From assembly GCA_016788425.1 (NCBI GenBank), contig JAEURQ010000003.1, positions 403,282 through 467,281 on the forward strand: a stretch of DNA of 64,000 nt, written 5' to 3'. This DNA comes from Chthonomonas sp. Lineage in GTDB: Bacteria > Armatimonadota > Fimbriimonadia > Fimbriimonadales > Fimbriimonadaceae. Below the pieces are notes generated by a model. That model worked only from the letters and a program-made list of their open reading frames with translations. It was not told where the DNA came from and ran no database searches. Positions 1 to 7,556 of this stretch are shown piece by piece (position 1 is the first letter of the stretch; each line of letters starts with the position of its first letter). A program made the position numbers and the translations under genes.

Positions 1-336
1 CGCGACTTTACGATCGGCGAGGCTCACGACGCGATGGAATACATCATGCAGTTTGCCGACCCCGAGGAAGCCGAGGTTTACATGGGTCAGGTCACCCGCG
101 ACGGGCAGGAAGGCGAGGTTTACATCACGCTGCTGGCCGCGGGCATGCCGGAAAACGCGCGCGCCGCCGCGCGACCGAACGCCGTCTTTACGAACACGGT
201 GCCGACGGATCGCCCGGGCGTGGTTGCCCCGCAACCGTCGACCCCGCAACCGACCATGCCGCAGGACATTGCGCTGGACGAAGTAGACGTTGACATTCCC
301 GCCTTCCTTCGCCGCCAAAAGTTCGGCATGAACTAA
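1..336 (+). CDS. ftsZ: Cell division protein FtsZ, C-terminal part (5' end outside window)
   Basis: The reading frame is open from base 1, so the gene starts upstream and only the last 111 codons are present. The visible part runs from DFTIGEAHDAMEYI through EVYITLLAAGMP, which fits the end of the tubulin-like C-terminal domain. A Pro/Thr/Gln-rich variable linker follows, and the conserved tail is DIPAFLRRQ. In FtsZ this tail binds partners such as FtsA, and the protein polymerises into the Z-ring at the division site. The short extension KFGMN after the tail is slightly unusual. A strong terminator follows at 382-408, so this is the last gene of its operon. The tail motif makes the call secure although the GTPase domain cannot be seen. 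Confidence 0.9.
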   Translation, partial: RDFTIGEAHDAMEYIMQFADPEEAEVYMGQVTRDGQEGEVYITLLAAGMPENARAAARPNAVFTNTVPTDRPGVVAPQPSTPQPTMPQDIALDEVDVDIPAFLRRQKFGMN

Positions 337-381
337 AGAGAACGACTTAGAAGCATAACGCTACGTACTGGTCCAACACTC

Positions 382-408
382 GCCCCGGCCACCCCGGGGC
401 ATTTTTTT
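382..408 (+). terminator. Rho-independent terminator after ftsZ
   Basis: GCCCCGG (382-388) pairs perfectly with CCGGGGC (394-400) around a 5-base loop, and the stem is followed at once by A and a run of seven T. It lies 46 bases after the ftsZ stop and just before the end of the convergent acetyltransferase gene. Confidence 0.9.
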
Positions 409-411
409 GCC

Positions 412-1554
412 TCAGAAAAAGTCAGGACACAGCGTCGGCGTCGGAGAAAGCAACCGCTCGGCTTCCGCGATCCGCTCCGGTCGATGAACCTGGATAAGCC
501 CCAACTCGGCGAATTCGCGTAGGCTCGGCTGACCGAGAAAGGCGGGCGAAAGCTGGCGGATGTCGAGCGAGAAATCGGGATCGCTTCCCGGCTCAATCGT
601 CACGCCCGCGGGCGAGAAGTTGACTCGCCATGTGCCCGCGTTGTCAGGCAGGAGATCGTCGGTGAGAGCAAAGCAGAAACTGCCAGACTCGTTCGTTTGC
701 AGCCGACCAAAGGTGCGAGGCACGTCCAAAACTCGCCACATGGTTAAACGGTCGTACGAGACTTTGACGTTACTATCCAAATGGTGAATAACGAACGGAC
801 TCAGGCTGGATTCGCGCCAGGATATCGCCCCGCGATTGATGCCGAGCGTGCGCAGAAAGCCGAGCGCCGACTCGTAGCCTTCACGCGTGGCGTAGATGAG
901 TTCGCCGACCGTGAGGTCGTCCCAAAACATTCCTTCCAGGCTCGTCCAAAGATAGGCTTGCGCGGGTTCGCCAAAGGCATAAATCATCGGCGGAGTTTCG
1001 CCGAGGCGGCGCTGCCAGTTGTCAGCGGAGCGAAGGTTCACCCCGCTGTGCCGACGCGCGTAGGGAACCAGCGCGGAATCCAAGTCGGCCACATTCTCGG
1101 GCGCAATGCGTCGCACAGGCAACGTCATGGGCAAGTCGGGCATGCGGTCGCGCGGACATTCGATCATCACGCGCACGCCGGCGGTCGCGTAGCCAAATTT
1201 GCCGTAGTAGGTCTCGCGGAACGGATAAAGGCACGCGAGGTCGTAGCCGCGATCGCGCATGGCGGCCAGCGACCAGCGCATCATGGCCGAGCCGAGCCCG
1301 CCATGCCGCGCCTCGGGCAACACGCCCACCGCGGCCACGCCCGCGCAAGGCAAGGTCGCGGCGCGCCGCGAAACCTGCATGTCCATCACCAAAAATCCCG
1401 CGCCAACCCGGCCATCCACCAGGCCGATCGCGCCGATTTCGTCCGGCTTGAGCTGCGGCGGATCGACGGGTTTGCCGCGGCGATACACGTCGGCCAGCAC
1501 CAACAATAGCGCATCCAAATCGGCTTGCGATTCTTGCCAACGAAATTCGACCAT
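412..1554 (-). CDS. Eis-like GNAT-family N-acetyltransferase (two acetyltransferase folds plus sterol-carrier-like C-terminus)
   Basis: The protein has 380 residues, the usual size for the Eis family (about 400). The N-terminal GNAT fold shows the acetyl-CoA binding region VGVLPEARHGGLGSAMM at about residues 77-93. The motif YPFRETYYGKFGYA at about 110-123 is typical of Eis-type enzymes. The C-terminal third (from about 280) fits the SCP2-like domain these proteins carry. Known members acetylate amines, including aminoglycosides and protein lysines, but the substrate cannot be read here. The start is supported by a TAGATT -10-like box six bases upstream, inside the last codons of the preceding ubiD-like gene, so it may have its own leaderless transcript as well as readthrough from ubiD. 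Confidence 0.85.
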   Translation of the reverse strand: MVEFRWQESQADLDALLLVLADVYRRGKPVDPPQLKPDEIGAIGLVDGRVGAGFLVMDMQVSRRAATLPCAGVAAVGVLPEARHGGLGSAMMRWSLAAMRDRGYDLACLYPFRETYYGKFGYATAGVRVMIECPRDRMPDLPMTLPVRRIAPENVADLDSALVPYARRHSGVNLRSADNWQRRLGETPPMIYAFGEPAQAYLWTSLEGMFWDDLTVGELIYATREGYESALGFLRTLGINRGAISWRESSLSPFVIHHLDSNVKVSYDRLTMWRVLDVPRTFGRLQTNESGSFCFALTDDLLPDNAGTWRVNFSPAGVTIEPGSDPDFSLDIRQLSPAFLGQPSLREFAELGLIQVHRPERIAEAERLLSPTPTLCPDFF

Positions 1555-1566
1555 GGGCAGAATCTA
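1555..1566 (-). promoter_or_regulatory. Putative leaderless promoter (-10 TAGATT) for the acetyltransferase gene
   Basis: On the minus strand TAGATT (1561-1566) is followed by six bases and then ATG. This matches the TANNNT-N6/7-start arrangement seen before many genes in this window. Confidence 0.5.
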
Positions 1567-1570
1567 CCCG

Positions 1571-3127
1571 CTAGCCAAGTCCGAGCTTTTCCCAGATCGA
1601 ATCAATTCGCGAAACCACGTCCGGCGACATCTTGATGAGCTTGGGAAAGTCGCGGTTAAAGCCGTTTTCGCCGGGCCATTTGTGAGTGCAATCGAACCCG
1701 ATTTTGCCGCCGAACCCCTCAATCTGCGCCGCGTGATCGAGCTGATCAATCGGTCCGCGCGAGTGCAGCACGTCGCGGCCCGGGTCGCAGTTCGCTCCTA
1801 AGCGAAAGAGCACTTCGCCGATATCTTGCACGTTGCAATCCTCGTCGAAAATGAACACCATTTTGGTAAAGCTAAGCTGCCCCAGCCCCCAAATCGCGTT
1901 CATCACCTTGTATGCGTGGCCGGCGTACTTTTTCTTTATCGAGACAAACGCGACGTTGTGGAAGCAGGCGTCCACGGGCAGGTTCATGTCCACAATTTCG
2001 GGCACGGTCAGCTGAATCAGCGGCATAAAAATGCGTTCCACCGCCTTGCCCATCCAGCCATCTTCCATCGGCGGCACGCCGACAATCGTCGCGGGCCAAA
2101 CGGGGCTTTTGCGCATGGTCACGGCGGTCACGTGCAGCACCGGGAAGTCGCCCGCCAGTGAGTAGTAGCCAGTGTGGTCGCCAAACGGCCCTTCCAGGCG
2201 GCGCTCGCCCGGGTCCACGTAGCCTTCAATCACCATCTCGGCGTCGGCCGGCACCTGCACGTCCACGGTTTTGCACTTCACCGTCCGCACGTTTTCGCGC
2301 CGCAAGAACCCGGCGAACAGCATCTCATCGATCCCGGGTGGCAACGGCGAGATCGCGCAGAAGTTGTAAACCGGGTCGCCGCCCAGCACCACCGCGACCT
2401 CGAAGCGTTTGCGCCCAGCGGCCCCGGCGTCTTCCATTTGGCGCATGCCGGTTTTGTGAATCTGCCAGTGCATGCCGCACGTGTTCTTGTCGTACAACTG
2501 CACGCGGTACATGCCCACATTGCGCTTGCCCGTGTTGGGGTCGTGCGTAAAAACCAGCGGCAGCGTGACATAGGGGCCGCCATCCTCCGGCCAGCAGGTG
2601 AGAATCGGAAACTGGGTCAGGTCCACCTCGTCGCCCAGCATCACAATCTCCTGGCAAATGCCGGTGGAGACCTCCTTGGGGCCGACGGTTTTTACCTCGC
2701 CGAGCGCATCCAGCCCGAACCGAATTTTCTCGCCGATAGACTTGGGCATGTTGCCGGGCGCTTGCAACAGCTTGCGCAGGCGGTCGGCGTGCTCCTCAAA
2801 GTCGTCGCAGCTCAGCGCCATGGCCATGCGTTTGCGCGAGGCCATGGTGTTGATGGCCACCGGAGTTTCGTATTTGTGCGCGCCGGTGGGGGCGCTGGCC
2901 GGGTGGATGCTCGGCTGGTTCATCACGGCGCTGTGGGGGTTCGGCGTGCCGCAGCGATGCGGCGGTCCCACAACGTTGTTGAACAGCAGCGCCGGGCCGC
3001 CCGCCTTGACCACGCGATCGGCGATTTCGGTGATTTCGAGATAGGGACTGATCGGTTCCGAAATCACGCGCAGCTCGTTGGCGCGGGTGAGCGCATCGAG
3101 GAAGTGTTGGTAGTCGCGGTAGGCCAT
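1571..3127 (-). CDS. UbiD-family (de)carboxylase
   Basis: The protein has 518 residues, typical of UbiD enzymes. It shows the family signature RRLEGPFGDHTGYYS at about residues 307-321, whose Arg/Glu residues act in catalysis. It also has the prenyl-FMN/metal-binding region around MYRVQLYDKNTCGMHWQIHK (about 207-226). UbiD enzymes need prenylated FMN made by UbiX, and no ubiX is visible in the window. The natural substrate could be a 4-hydroxy-3-polyprenylbenzoate-like quinone precursor or another aromatic or unsaturated acid; sequence alone does not decide. AGGAG stands 6-7 bases before the ATG and TAGAAT lies 13 bases before it, so this gene has a short leader. The acetyltransferase gene follows 16 bases downstream. 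Confidence 0.88.
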   Translation of the reverse strand: MAYRDYQHFLDALTRANELRVISEPISPYLEITEIADRVVKAGGPALLFNNVVGPPHRCGTPNPHSAVMNQPSIHPASAPTGAHKYETPVAINTMASRKRMAMALSCDDFEEHADRLRKLLQAPGNMPKSIGEKIRFGLDALGEVKTVGPKEVSTGICQEIVMLGDEVDLTQFPILTCWPEDGGPYVTLPLVFTHDPNTGKRNVGMYRVQLYDKNTCGMHWQIHKTGMRQMEDAGAAGRKRFEVAVVLGGDPVYNFCAISPLPPGIDEMLFAGFLRRENVRTVKCKTVDVQVPADAEMVIEGYVDPGERRLEGPFGDHTGYYSLAGDFPVLHVTAVTMRKSPVWPATIVGVPPMEDGWMGKAVERIFMPLIQLTVPEIVDMNLPVDACFHNVAFVSIKKKYAGHAYKVMNAIWGLGQLSFTKMVFIFDEDCNVQDIGEVLFRLGANCDPGRDVLHSRGPIDQLDHAAQIEGFGGKIGFDCTHKWPGENGFNRDFPKLIKMSPDVVSRIDSIWEKLGLG

Positions 3128-3259
3128 GTCGTGCTCCTAGATTCTACGCGGGTGGGGTGGGGTTCGGCTTGCGGATAGGGTGTTTGGGTTTCTTGGGGTC
3201 GCGAGTTTGGCTCAGCGAGTTTTGCACAGGCACTCAGCTTTCAGCTCAGCGCCAGCACT

Positions 3260-3333
3260 AGCCGCGTCGGGGCGGGAGGACGACGCGAGCCCCGCGAGCA
3301 AGTCCGGGGGAGTGGCCGTGGGCCGACGCGGCT
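3260..3333 (-). repeat. GC-rich intergenic repeat with inverted ends, copy 1 (inverted relative to the others)
   Basis: The element begins with AGCCGCGTCGG (3260-3270) and ends with the exact reverse complement CCGACGCGGCT (3323-3333). The interior matches the reverse complement of the copies at 5146-5218 and 7229-7301 almost base for base. It sits between the ubiD-like gene and the first unit of the duplicated operon. The rest of 3128-3410 shows no gene. Confidence 0.85.
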
Positions 3334-3341
3334 GAAACTTG

Positions 3342-3410
3342 GTCATCGATTTTCGCCAGATGTGGCTTATACTGTGTGTTCAGGTGGATTTCGCCTACGA
3401 TTTGTGTCTC
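3342..3410 (+). promoter_or_regulatory. Conserved upstream region of duplicated operon, copy 1
   Basis: These 69 bases match 5407-5475 with about five changes. Read as codons, four of the five would alter an amino acid, so the stretch behaves like a leader or promoter rather than coding sequence. TATACT at 3368-3373 is a good -10 candidate; no convincing -35 is seen. Confidence 0.5.
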
Positions 3411-4181
3411 ATGAGGAACTTGGAAATTGCGCTGAAGACGAATTCTCTCAACGAGGGGAGTGGGCTTTGGCAGATGAAGCAAGAGCTAAACACGTTCTTT
3501 ACTGGAACTGAGCCAGCGAGTAGCTTCTCGAGCGACCGTGTCATGCGCGGCCATGTGGAGTTGTGGGCGGGGGACGGGCTTCAGCACGCGATCCCGACGG
3601 ATTCGCACCCGAAGGATTTGAGTGCGCATTATCTTTACGTTTGGCACCCGGACATGGGTGGGTACGTCGCGGCTGATCCAGAGGATCCGCCCAATCCACC
3701 TCCTACGAAGTTCTCCTACCGGACGCTGCTGGATAAGGAGGGCCGGTTTGCCGTGAAGCTGCCGACGACTTGGGCCTATGTGTTCGTCCGCACAGAGCAA
3801 TCGCTGTGGCGCAAGGTCGGCTTTGTGGTACGCGGCCCTGGTGGGCTCACTGATGAGTCGCGAGTCTTCCTTCCTTGGCAGGATATCAATGCATGGCAGA
3901 CTCTAAAACTGGCCTACGGCGACATGGATGAAGATAATGTCATTGAGAACTTCTATCCTGAAGATCACGTTGGAGGCTGGATGAATTCGGCCGCAACCGA
4001 CTTGAATCAATACGATGCCAGAATTGACGCAGTCGTTAGACTTATTACTGGTTCCCAAGAACAGAGCATCAATTACTATCATCTCGGCGTTGATCTTAAC
4101 CGTAATCGAAGGATTGAAGATGATGATTATCAGATTCTTGCAAAATATCCCAATGGAAACATCGCAGGAGCCACTCCATGA
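3411..4181 (+). CDS. Uncharacterised protein with C-terminal dockerin/EF-hand-like calcium loop, copy A
   Basis: The protein is about 256 residues from ATG 3411; ATG 3474 is an alternative, and the frame stays open upstream to a TTG at 3339. I recognise no full-length family. The central part has YRTLLDKEGRFAVKLPTTWA and VFVRTEQSLWRKVGF, a beta-rich pattern like carbohydrate-binding or carboxypeptidase-regulatory-like modules. The end carries GVDLNRNRRIEDDDYQI, matching one EF-hand/dockerin loop with ligands at positions 1, 3, 5, 9 and 12. No clear signal peptide is present. Its stop overlaps the start of the PEP-CTERM gene by four bases (ATGA), so the two are probably co-translated. A diverged paralogue with the same partner lies at 5476-6252. 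Confidence 0.65.
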   Translation: MRNLEIALKTNSLNEGSGLWQMKQELNTFFTGTEPASSFSSDRVMRGHVELWAGDGLQHAIPTDSHPKDLSAHYLYVWHPDMGGYVAADPEDPPNPPPTKFSYRTLLDKEGRFAVKLPTTWAYVFVRTEQSLWRKVGFVVRGPGGLTDESRVFLPWQDINAWQTLKLAYGDMDEDNVIENFYPEDHVGGWMNSAATDLNQYDARIDAVVRLITGSQEQSINYYHLGVDLNRNRRIEDDDYQILAKYPNGNIAGATP

Positions 4182-5098
4182 AAGTGATTGTTCAGTTAGT
4201 GGCGTTGACGTTTGTGGTGCAGTCTGCTGCCACCACCCGTGATTTTCGCTTTTACTTATCTTACGGCGATCAACAACTCGTAGATCTGGCAAGGTCAGCT
4301 GGGGCCGACCCACATGCTGTGATTGGCAGCGAGATTCCGGCTAACTCTGGTCTTAGGGTCCCGTCAATGTCACAATTCAAGGTAAGGCTTGGCGTCCAGC
4401 ATATTGACAACGGATTTGGGCCCGCGTATGCCCAGACCCTCTACAACTTTATTGCATATGATCAAGCGAGCTTGACAAATGTTAGCTATACCACTGCCCC
4501 ACCTCTGGACCAGTTTTCATTCCGCAAGATATCACCGGTGTTTACGGGAGCTGGGCAGTTATTCCAAAACCTTAGCAACTATCGCCAAGCCATTGTCTAT
4601 GATTTGAACAGAAATACCGTTGATGGCAACTCCGACGGAGTACCTGACGTAGCTACATACCGCTCTACCTCCGGCAACGGGGTCGGAGCGTACATATCGG
4701 GAAACGACGATCCTCGACAAGTGAGACCCGTTGGAGCTTCCTACGCGATACGGCCTTATTATGTTTTGCCTAGTGGTATTTCCGGAAACGGTTGGTTCAA
4801 AATTCAGCCTGGCGAAAGAATCGATATTTGCGACATTAGTTATAACAATTCGTTGCAAGTTAATGAAAGCTACGGTTCGCAACCAGGTGAGACTGGATTG
4901 CTCCTTCACACGACTAACGCATCTCAAACAGGTTATGGAAACAATCTTGGTTATCGACGCACATCTGGCGTAGACCTCGAAGAATGGCACAATTTTGGCG
5001 CGAAGTACACCCTTATCGGGGCTGCGCCTGTGCCAGAGCCGGGGGGGATGGTGGGCTTGCTCGCTGGACTCGGGATGTTGATTCGCCGTCGCCGCTAG
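4178..5098 (+). CDS. PEP-CTERM sorting domain protein, copy A
   Basis: The protein has 306 residues. The signal peptide is MKVIVQLVALTFVVQSAA. A calcium-loop-like stretch DGNSDGVPDVA lies at about residues 149-159, resembling thrombospondin type 3 or EF-hand loops. The C-terminus is a textbook PEP-CTERM tag: PVPEP, then a hydrophobic segment, then RRRR. Proteins of this class are exported, cut by an exosortase and placed at the cell surface or in exopolysaccharide. No exosortase gene is in the window. The first gene of the operon overlaps it by ATGA. It is paralogous to 6249-7181, and the last coding bases and downstream DNA of the two copies are nearly identical. The specific function is unknown. 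Confidence 0.8.
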   Translation: MKVIVQLVALTFVVQSAATTRDFRFYLSYGDQQLVDLARSAGADPHAVIGSEIPANSGLRVPSMSQFKVRLGVQHIDNGFGPAYAQTLYNFIAYDQASLTNVSYTTAPPLDQFSFRKISPVFTGAGQLFQNLSNYRQAIVYDLNRNTVDGNSDGVPDVATYRSTSGNGVGAYISGNDDPRQVRPVGASYAIRPYYVLPSGISGNGWFKIQPGERIDICDISYNNSLQVNESYGSQPGETGLLLHTTNASQTGYGNNLGYRRTSGVDLEEWHNFGAKYTLIGAAPVPEPGGMVGLLAGLGMLIRRRR

Positions 5099-5145
5099 CT
5101 CCGCTCCGACCCAACCCCGCGCAAAGCGTTCTGAACCCACCTTCC

Positions 5146-5218
5146 GCCGCGTCGGCCCACGGCCACTCCCCCAGACTCGCTCGCGGGGCTCGCGTCGTCC
5201 TCCCGCCCCGACGCGGCT
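5146..5218 (+). repeat. GC-rich intergenic repeat with inverted ends, copy 2
   Basis: GCCGCGTCGG (5146-5155) and CCGACGCGGC (5208-5217) form the inverted ends. It is nearly identical to 7229-7301 and to the reverse complement of 3260-3333. It follows the first PEP-CTERM gene by 47 bases. Confidence 0.85.
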
Positions 5219-5264
5219 GCGGCCAGCCCTGATAGGAGCAAAGTGGATGGCGAAAGTGCCCAAG

Positions 5265-5312
5265 CCGGACTCGCTCGCGGGGCTCGCGTCATCCTCCCGC
5301 TCCGACGCGGCT
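5265..5312 (+). repeat. Partial copy of the GC-rich repeat (3' part only)
   Basis: From CCGGACTCGCTCGCGGGGCT to CCGACGCGGCT this repeats the right two-thirds of the element, without the left inverted end. The bases after it (CTGAGACTGGCGCTA) recur after the full copy ending at 7301. Confidence 0.7.
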
Positions 5313-5345
5313 GAGACTGGCGCTAATGAGAATTTAAGTGGTTTG

Positions 5346-5397
5346 CCGGAGCTGAGCCGCTCCCTGGGCTCGCGTCGCCCTCCCGCTTCGACGCGGC
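5346..5397 (+). repeat. Degenerate copy of the GC-rich repeat
   Basis: A weaker version of the same right-hand segment (GGGCTCGCGTCG, then CCTCCCGC and GACGCGGC). It ends just before the conserved operon leader. With the other copies it fills the 5099-5475 gap, in which I see no gene. Confidence 0.5.
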
Positions 5398-5406
5398 GGA
5401 AAGTTA

Positions 5407-5475
5407 GTCATCGATTTTCACCAAATGTGGCTTATACTGTGTGCTCAGGCGGATTTCGCCTACGATTTGTGTCTC
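5407..5475 (+). promoter_or_regulatory. Conserved upstream region of duplicated operon, copy 2
   Basis: Counterpart of 3342-3410, including the TATACT -10 candidate. High identity continues about 110 bases into the coding region and then drops sharply. Confidence 0.5.
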
Positions 5476-6252
5476 ATGAGGAACTTGGAAACTGCGCTGA
5501 AGACGAATTCTCTCAACGAGGGGAGTGGGCTTTGGCAGATGAAGCAAGAGCTAAACACGTTCTTTACTGGTACTGAGCCAGCGAGTAGCTTCTCAGGCGA
5601 CCGCGTGATGCGTGGGAACGTTGTCTGGCGCACGGGCGAGGGCCTTGACGATCCATTGCCGTCCCAGTCGGATCCGGGCGACAAGAGTTCGCACTACTTC
5701 TATGTATGGCACCCGGACATGGGTGGTCCGCTTGGAACTGGTCTAAACCCGCCGACGCGGTATTCCTACCGCACTCTGCTCGACAAGGGTGGTCGCTTTG
5801 CGGTGAAACTCCCAACCTCGTGGGCGTATGTATTCGTCCGAACCGAGCAGTCGTTGTGGCGGAAAGTCGGTTTTTCCGGACGCGGACCTGGTGGGACGAA
5901 TAGTCCGCCTCCGGGTGAGTCGCGTACGTACTTACCTTGGCTAAATATCAATGCGTGGCAACCGCTGGAACTGGCCTACGGAGATATGGATGAAAACAAT
6001 GAGATCAAGAACTCATCCACATCTGGTCATCCGGACGGATGGATGAATGCTTCAGCTACGGACCTTGATCAATGGAAGGCTAGGGATACTGCAAGCGTTA
6101 AGCTTGTCACCCCTTTTGGGAAATTGGCGATCAACTACTACCACCTTGGCGTCGATCTAAATCGAGACCTTAGCGTTGATAGTTATGATTTTCAGGCACT
6201 CGACAAGTACCCCGCCAACCCTGCTCAGCCAATCTATGGAGCCCGGCAATGA
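5476..6252 (+). CDS. Uncharacterised protein with C-terminal dockerin/EF-hand-like calcium loop, copy B
   Basis: This is the paralogue of 3411-4181, about 258 residues from ATG 5476 (ATG 5539 is possible; the frame is open from ATG 5425). The first 40 residues are almost identical to copy A, and the rest is clearly diverged but alignable, for example YRTLLDKGGRFAVKLPTSWA and VFVRTEQSLWRKVGF. The C-terminal loop VDLNRDLSVDSYDFQAL fits the EF-hand/dockerin pattern D-x-N-x-D-x-S-V-D-x-x-D better than copy A. It overlaps the second PEP-CTERM gene by ATGA. The function is unknown; a surface calcium-dependent or cohesion role is only a guess from the loop and the partner. Confidence 0.65.
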   Translation: MRNLETALKTNSLNEGSGLWQMKQELNTFFTGTEPASSFSGDRVMRGNVVWRTGEGLDDPLPSQSDPGDKSSHYFYVWHPDMGGPLGTGLNPPTRYSYRTLLDKGGRFAVKLPTSWAYVFVRTEQSLWRKVGFSGRGPGGTNSPPPGESRTYLPWLNINAWQPLELAYGDMDENNEIKNSSTSGHPDGWMNASATDLDQWKARDTASVKLVTPFGKLAINYYHLGVDLNRDLSVDSYDFQALDKYPANPAQPIYGARQ

Positions 6253-7181
6253 AGCTGTCAAGGCTGATCATCATTGGAACTTTGTCGCTCGCATTGTTAC
6301 CAGAGATAACATTGGGCCAAAGGCAGTTTAGGTACTTCCTCACATATCAAGACTCGCAGCTGGTGCAATTGGCTCGTGGTAGCGGTTACGATCCTGATGC
6401 GGAGTTAGGGGCGGAGATCCCATCGAATGTTCCACTCTCTGTTCCATCGATGTCCTCGTTCACCGTGGGGTTGTCAATGCAGTATGTTGCAAATGGCTTT
6501 GGGTCGCTGTTTTTGAAAGGGTTCCGGAACTACGTGGTTTACGATCGAGCTAACGGTGATAATGGCGCCTACTTATCGGCGGTACCGCTAGATGAGCACT
6601 CCTTCCGTAAAGTTTCGCCAGTCTACACCGGAATAAGCCAACTCTCTCAGAACTTGAGCAACTTTGGATCTGGAGTAGTTTATGATTTACATGGAAATAC
6701 AGTGGATATAAACGGTGATGGCATGCCCGACGTTGCAACGTATTCTGGAAGTGTTGCGCGTGGAGTAGGCGCATATGTAGCGGGCAACGATAATGCGGTG
6801 CAGATTCGGGGCGTTGGAACTTCATACTTTATGACACCTGACTATGACCTTATGAATGGATTTATCGGTTCAGGATGGTTCAAAATTCTTCCAGGCGCGA
6901 CTCTTCATTTCTGTAATGCGACGTACACTAACACACTCGGTATTGGCGAAACGTATGGTAATGGAGGTGGGGAGACGGGCTTGCATCTGTACACCACCGG
7001 TGGGGAGCAAACTGGCTATGCCAACAACATGGGATTTCTCCGGAACGTTGACGACTATCCCGAAGCTTGGCAGAATATTGGTGCGAAGTACACCCTCATC
7101 GGGGCTGCGCCTGTGCCCGAGCCGGGGGTGATGGTGGGCTTGCTCGCTGGACTTGCGATGTTGATTCGTCGTCGCCGGTAA
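6249..7181 (+). CDS. PEP-CTERM sorting domain protein, copy B
   Basis: The protein has 310 residues: signal peptide MKLSRLIIIGTLSLALLPEI, body, and a C-terminal PVPEP tag with hydrophobic segment and RRRR. It aligns along its length with copy A, including FRKVSPVYTGISQLSQNLSN and the calcium-loop-like DINGDGMPDVA. The coding end and the bases that follow (through CAACCCCGCGCAA to TTCTGAACCCACCTTCCGCC) closely match copy A, which shows that the duplication included downstream DNA. It is the second gene of the second operon unit. Confidence 0.8.
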   Translation: MKLSRLIIIGTLSLALLPEITLGQRQFRYFLTYQDSQLVQLARGSGYDPDAELGAEIPSNVPLSVPSMSSFTVGLSMQYVANGFGSLFLKGFRNYVVYDRANGDNGAYLSAVPLDEHSFRKVSPVYTGISQLSQNLSNFGSGVVYDLHGNTVDINGDGMPDVATYSGSVARGVGAYVAGNDNAVQIRGVGTSYFMTPDYDLMNGFIGSGWFKILPGATLHFCNATYTNTLGIGETYGNGGGETGLHLYTTGGEQTGYANNMGFLRNVDDYPEAWQNIGAKYTLIGAAPVPEPGVMVGLLAGLAMLIRRRR

Positions 7182-7228
7182 GTCGCCTGCGACTCAACCC
7201 CGCGCAACGCGTTCTGAACCCACCTTCC

Positions 7229-7301
7229 GCCGCGTCGGCCCACGGCCACTCCCCCGGACTCGCTCGCGGGGCTCGCGTCGTCCTCCCGCCCCGACGCGGC
7301 T
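7229..7301 (+). repeat. GC-rich intergenic repeat with inverted ends, copy 3
   Basis: Ends GCCGCGTCGG (7229-7238) and CCGACGCGGC (7291-7300). It differs from 5146-5218 at about one position. It lies downstream of the second PEP-CTERM gene at the same relative place as copy 2. Confidence 0.85.
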
Positions 7302-7350
7302 GAGACTGGCGCTATGGAGGAGTGAGATCGTTTGCGAAGTCAGGGCTGTA

Positions 7351-7380
7351 CCGGACTCGCTCGCAGGGCTCCCGTCCCGT
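7351..7380 (+). repeat. Short remnant of the GC-rich repeat
   Basis: CCGGACTCGCTCGCAGGGCT matches the core of the element, and then the sequence diverges. No gene is seen between 7182 and the tRNA at 7453. Confidence 0.45.
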
Positions 7381-7452
7381 CGCAACTGCGCGTGACCCCG
7401 AGCGCGGCGACACTAAACAAAATAACAGCCCCGTCGCTAAAACAAAATGGAC

Positions 7453-7538
7453 TGGCGGAGAGAGAGGGATTCGAACCCCCGGTGGTTGCCCACAACGGTT
7501 TTCAAGACCGCCGCATTAAACCGCTCTGCCATCTCTCC
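7453..7538 (-). tRNA. tRNA-Ser (anticodon UGA)
   Basis: Read on the minus strand, GGAGAGA pairs with TCTCTCC, the discriminator is G and CCA is encoded. The anticodon loop CTTGAAA gives TGA. A long variable arm (TGTGGGCAACCACC) is present, as expected for tRNA-Ser, and the T-arm contains GGTTCGAATCC. Confidence 0.95.
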
Positions 7539-7556
7539 GAACCGCAGGCAAGTATA

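Noticed and set aside
5099-5475. Small genes within the GC-rich intergenic repeats
   Set aside because: The short frames follow the repeat copies, their translations are Arg/Pro/Ala-rich low complexity, and none is preceded by a convincing start signal.
3260-7380. CRISPR-like array
   Set aside because: The repeats are irregularly spaced, partly inverted, of different lengths and separated by genes; no cas genes are present.
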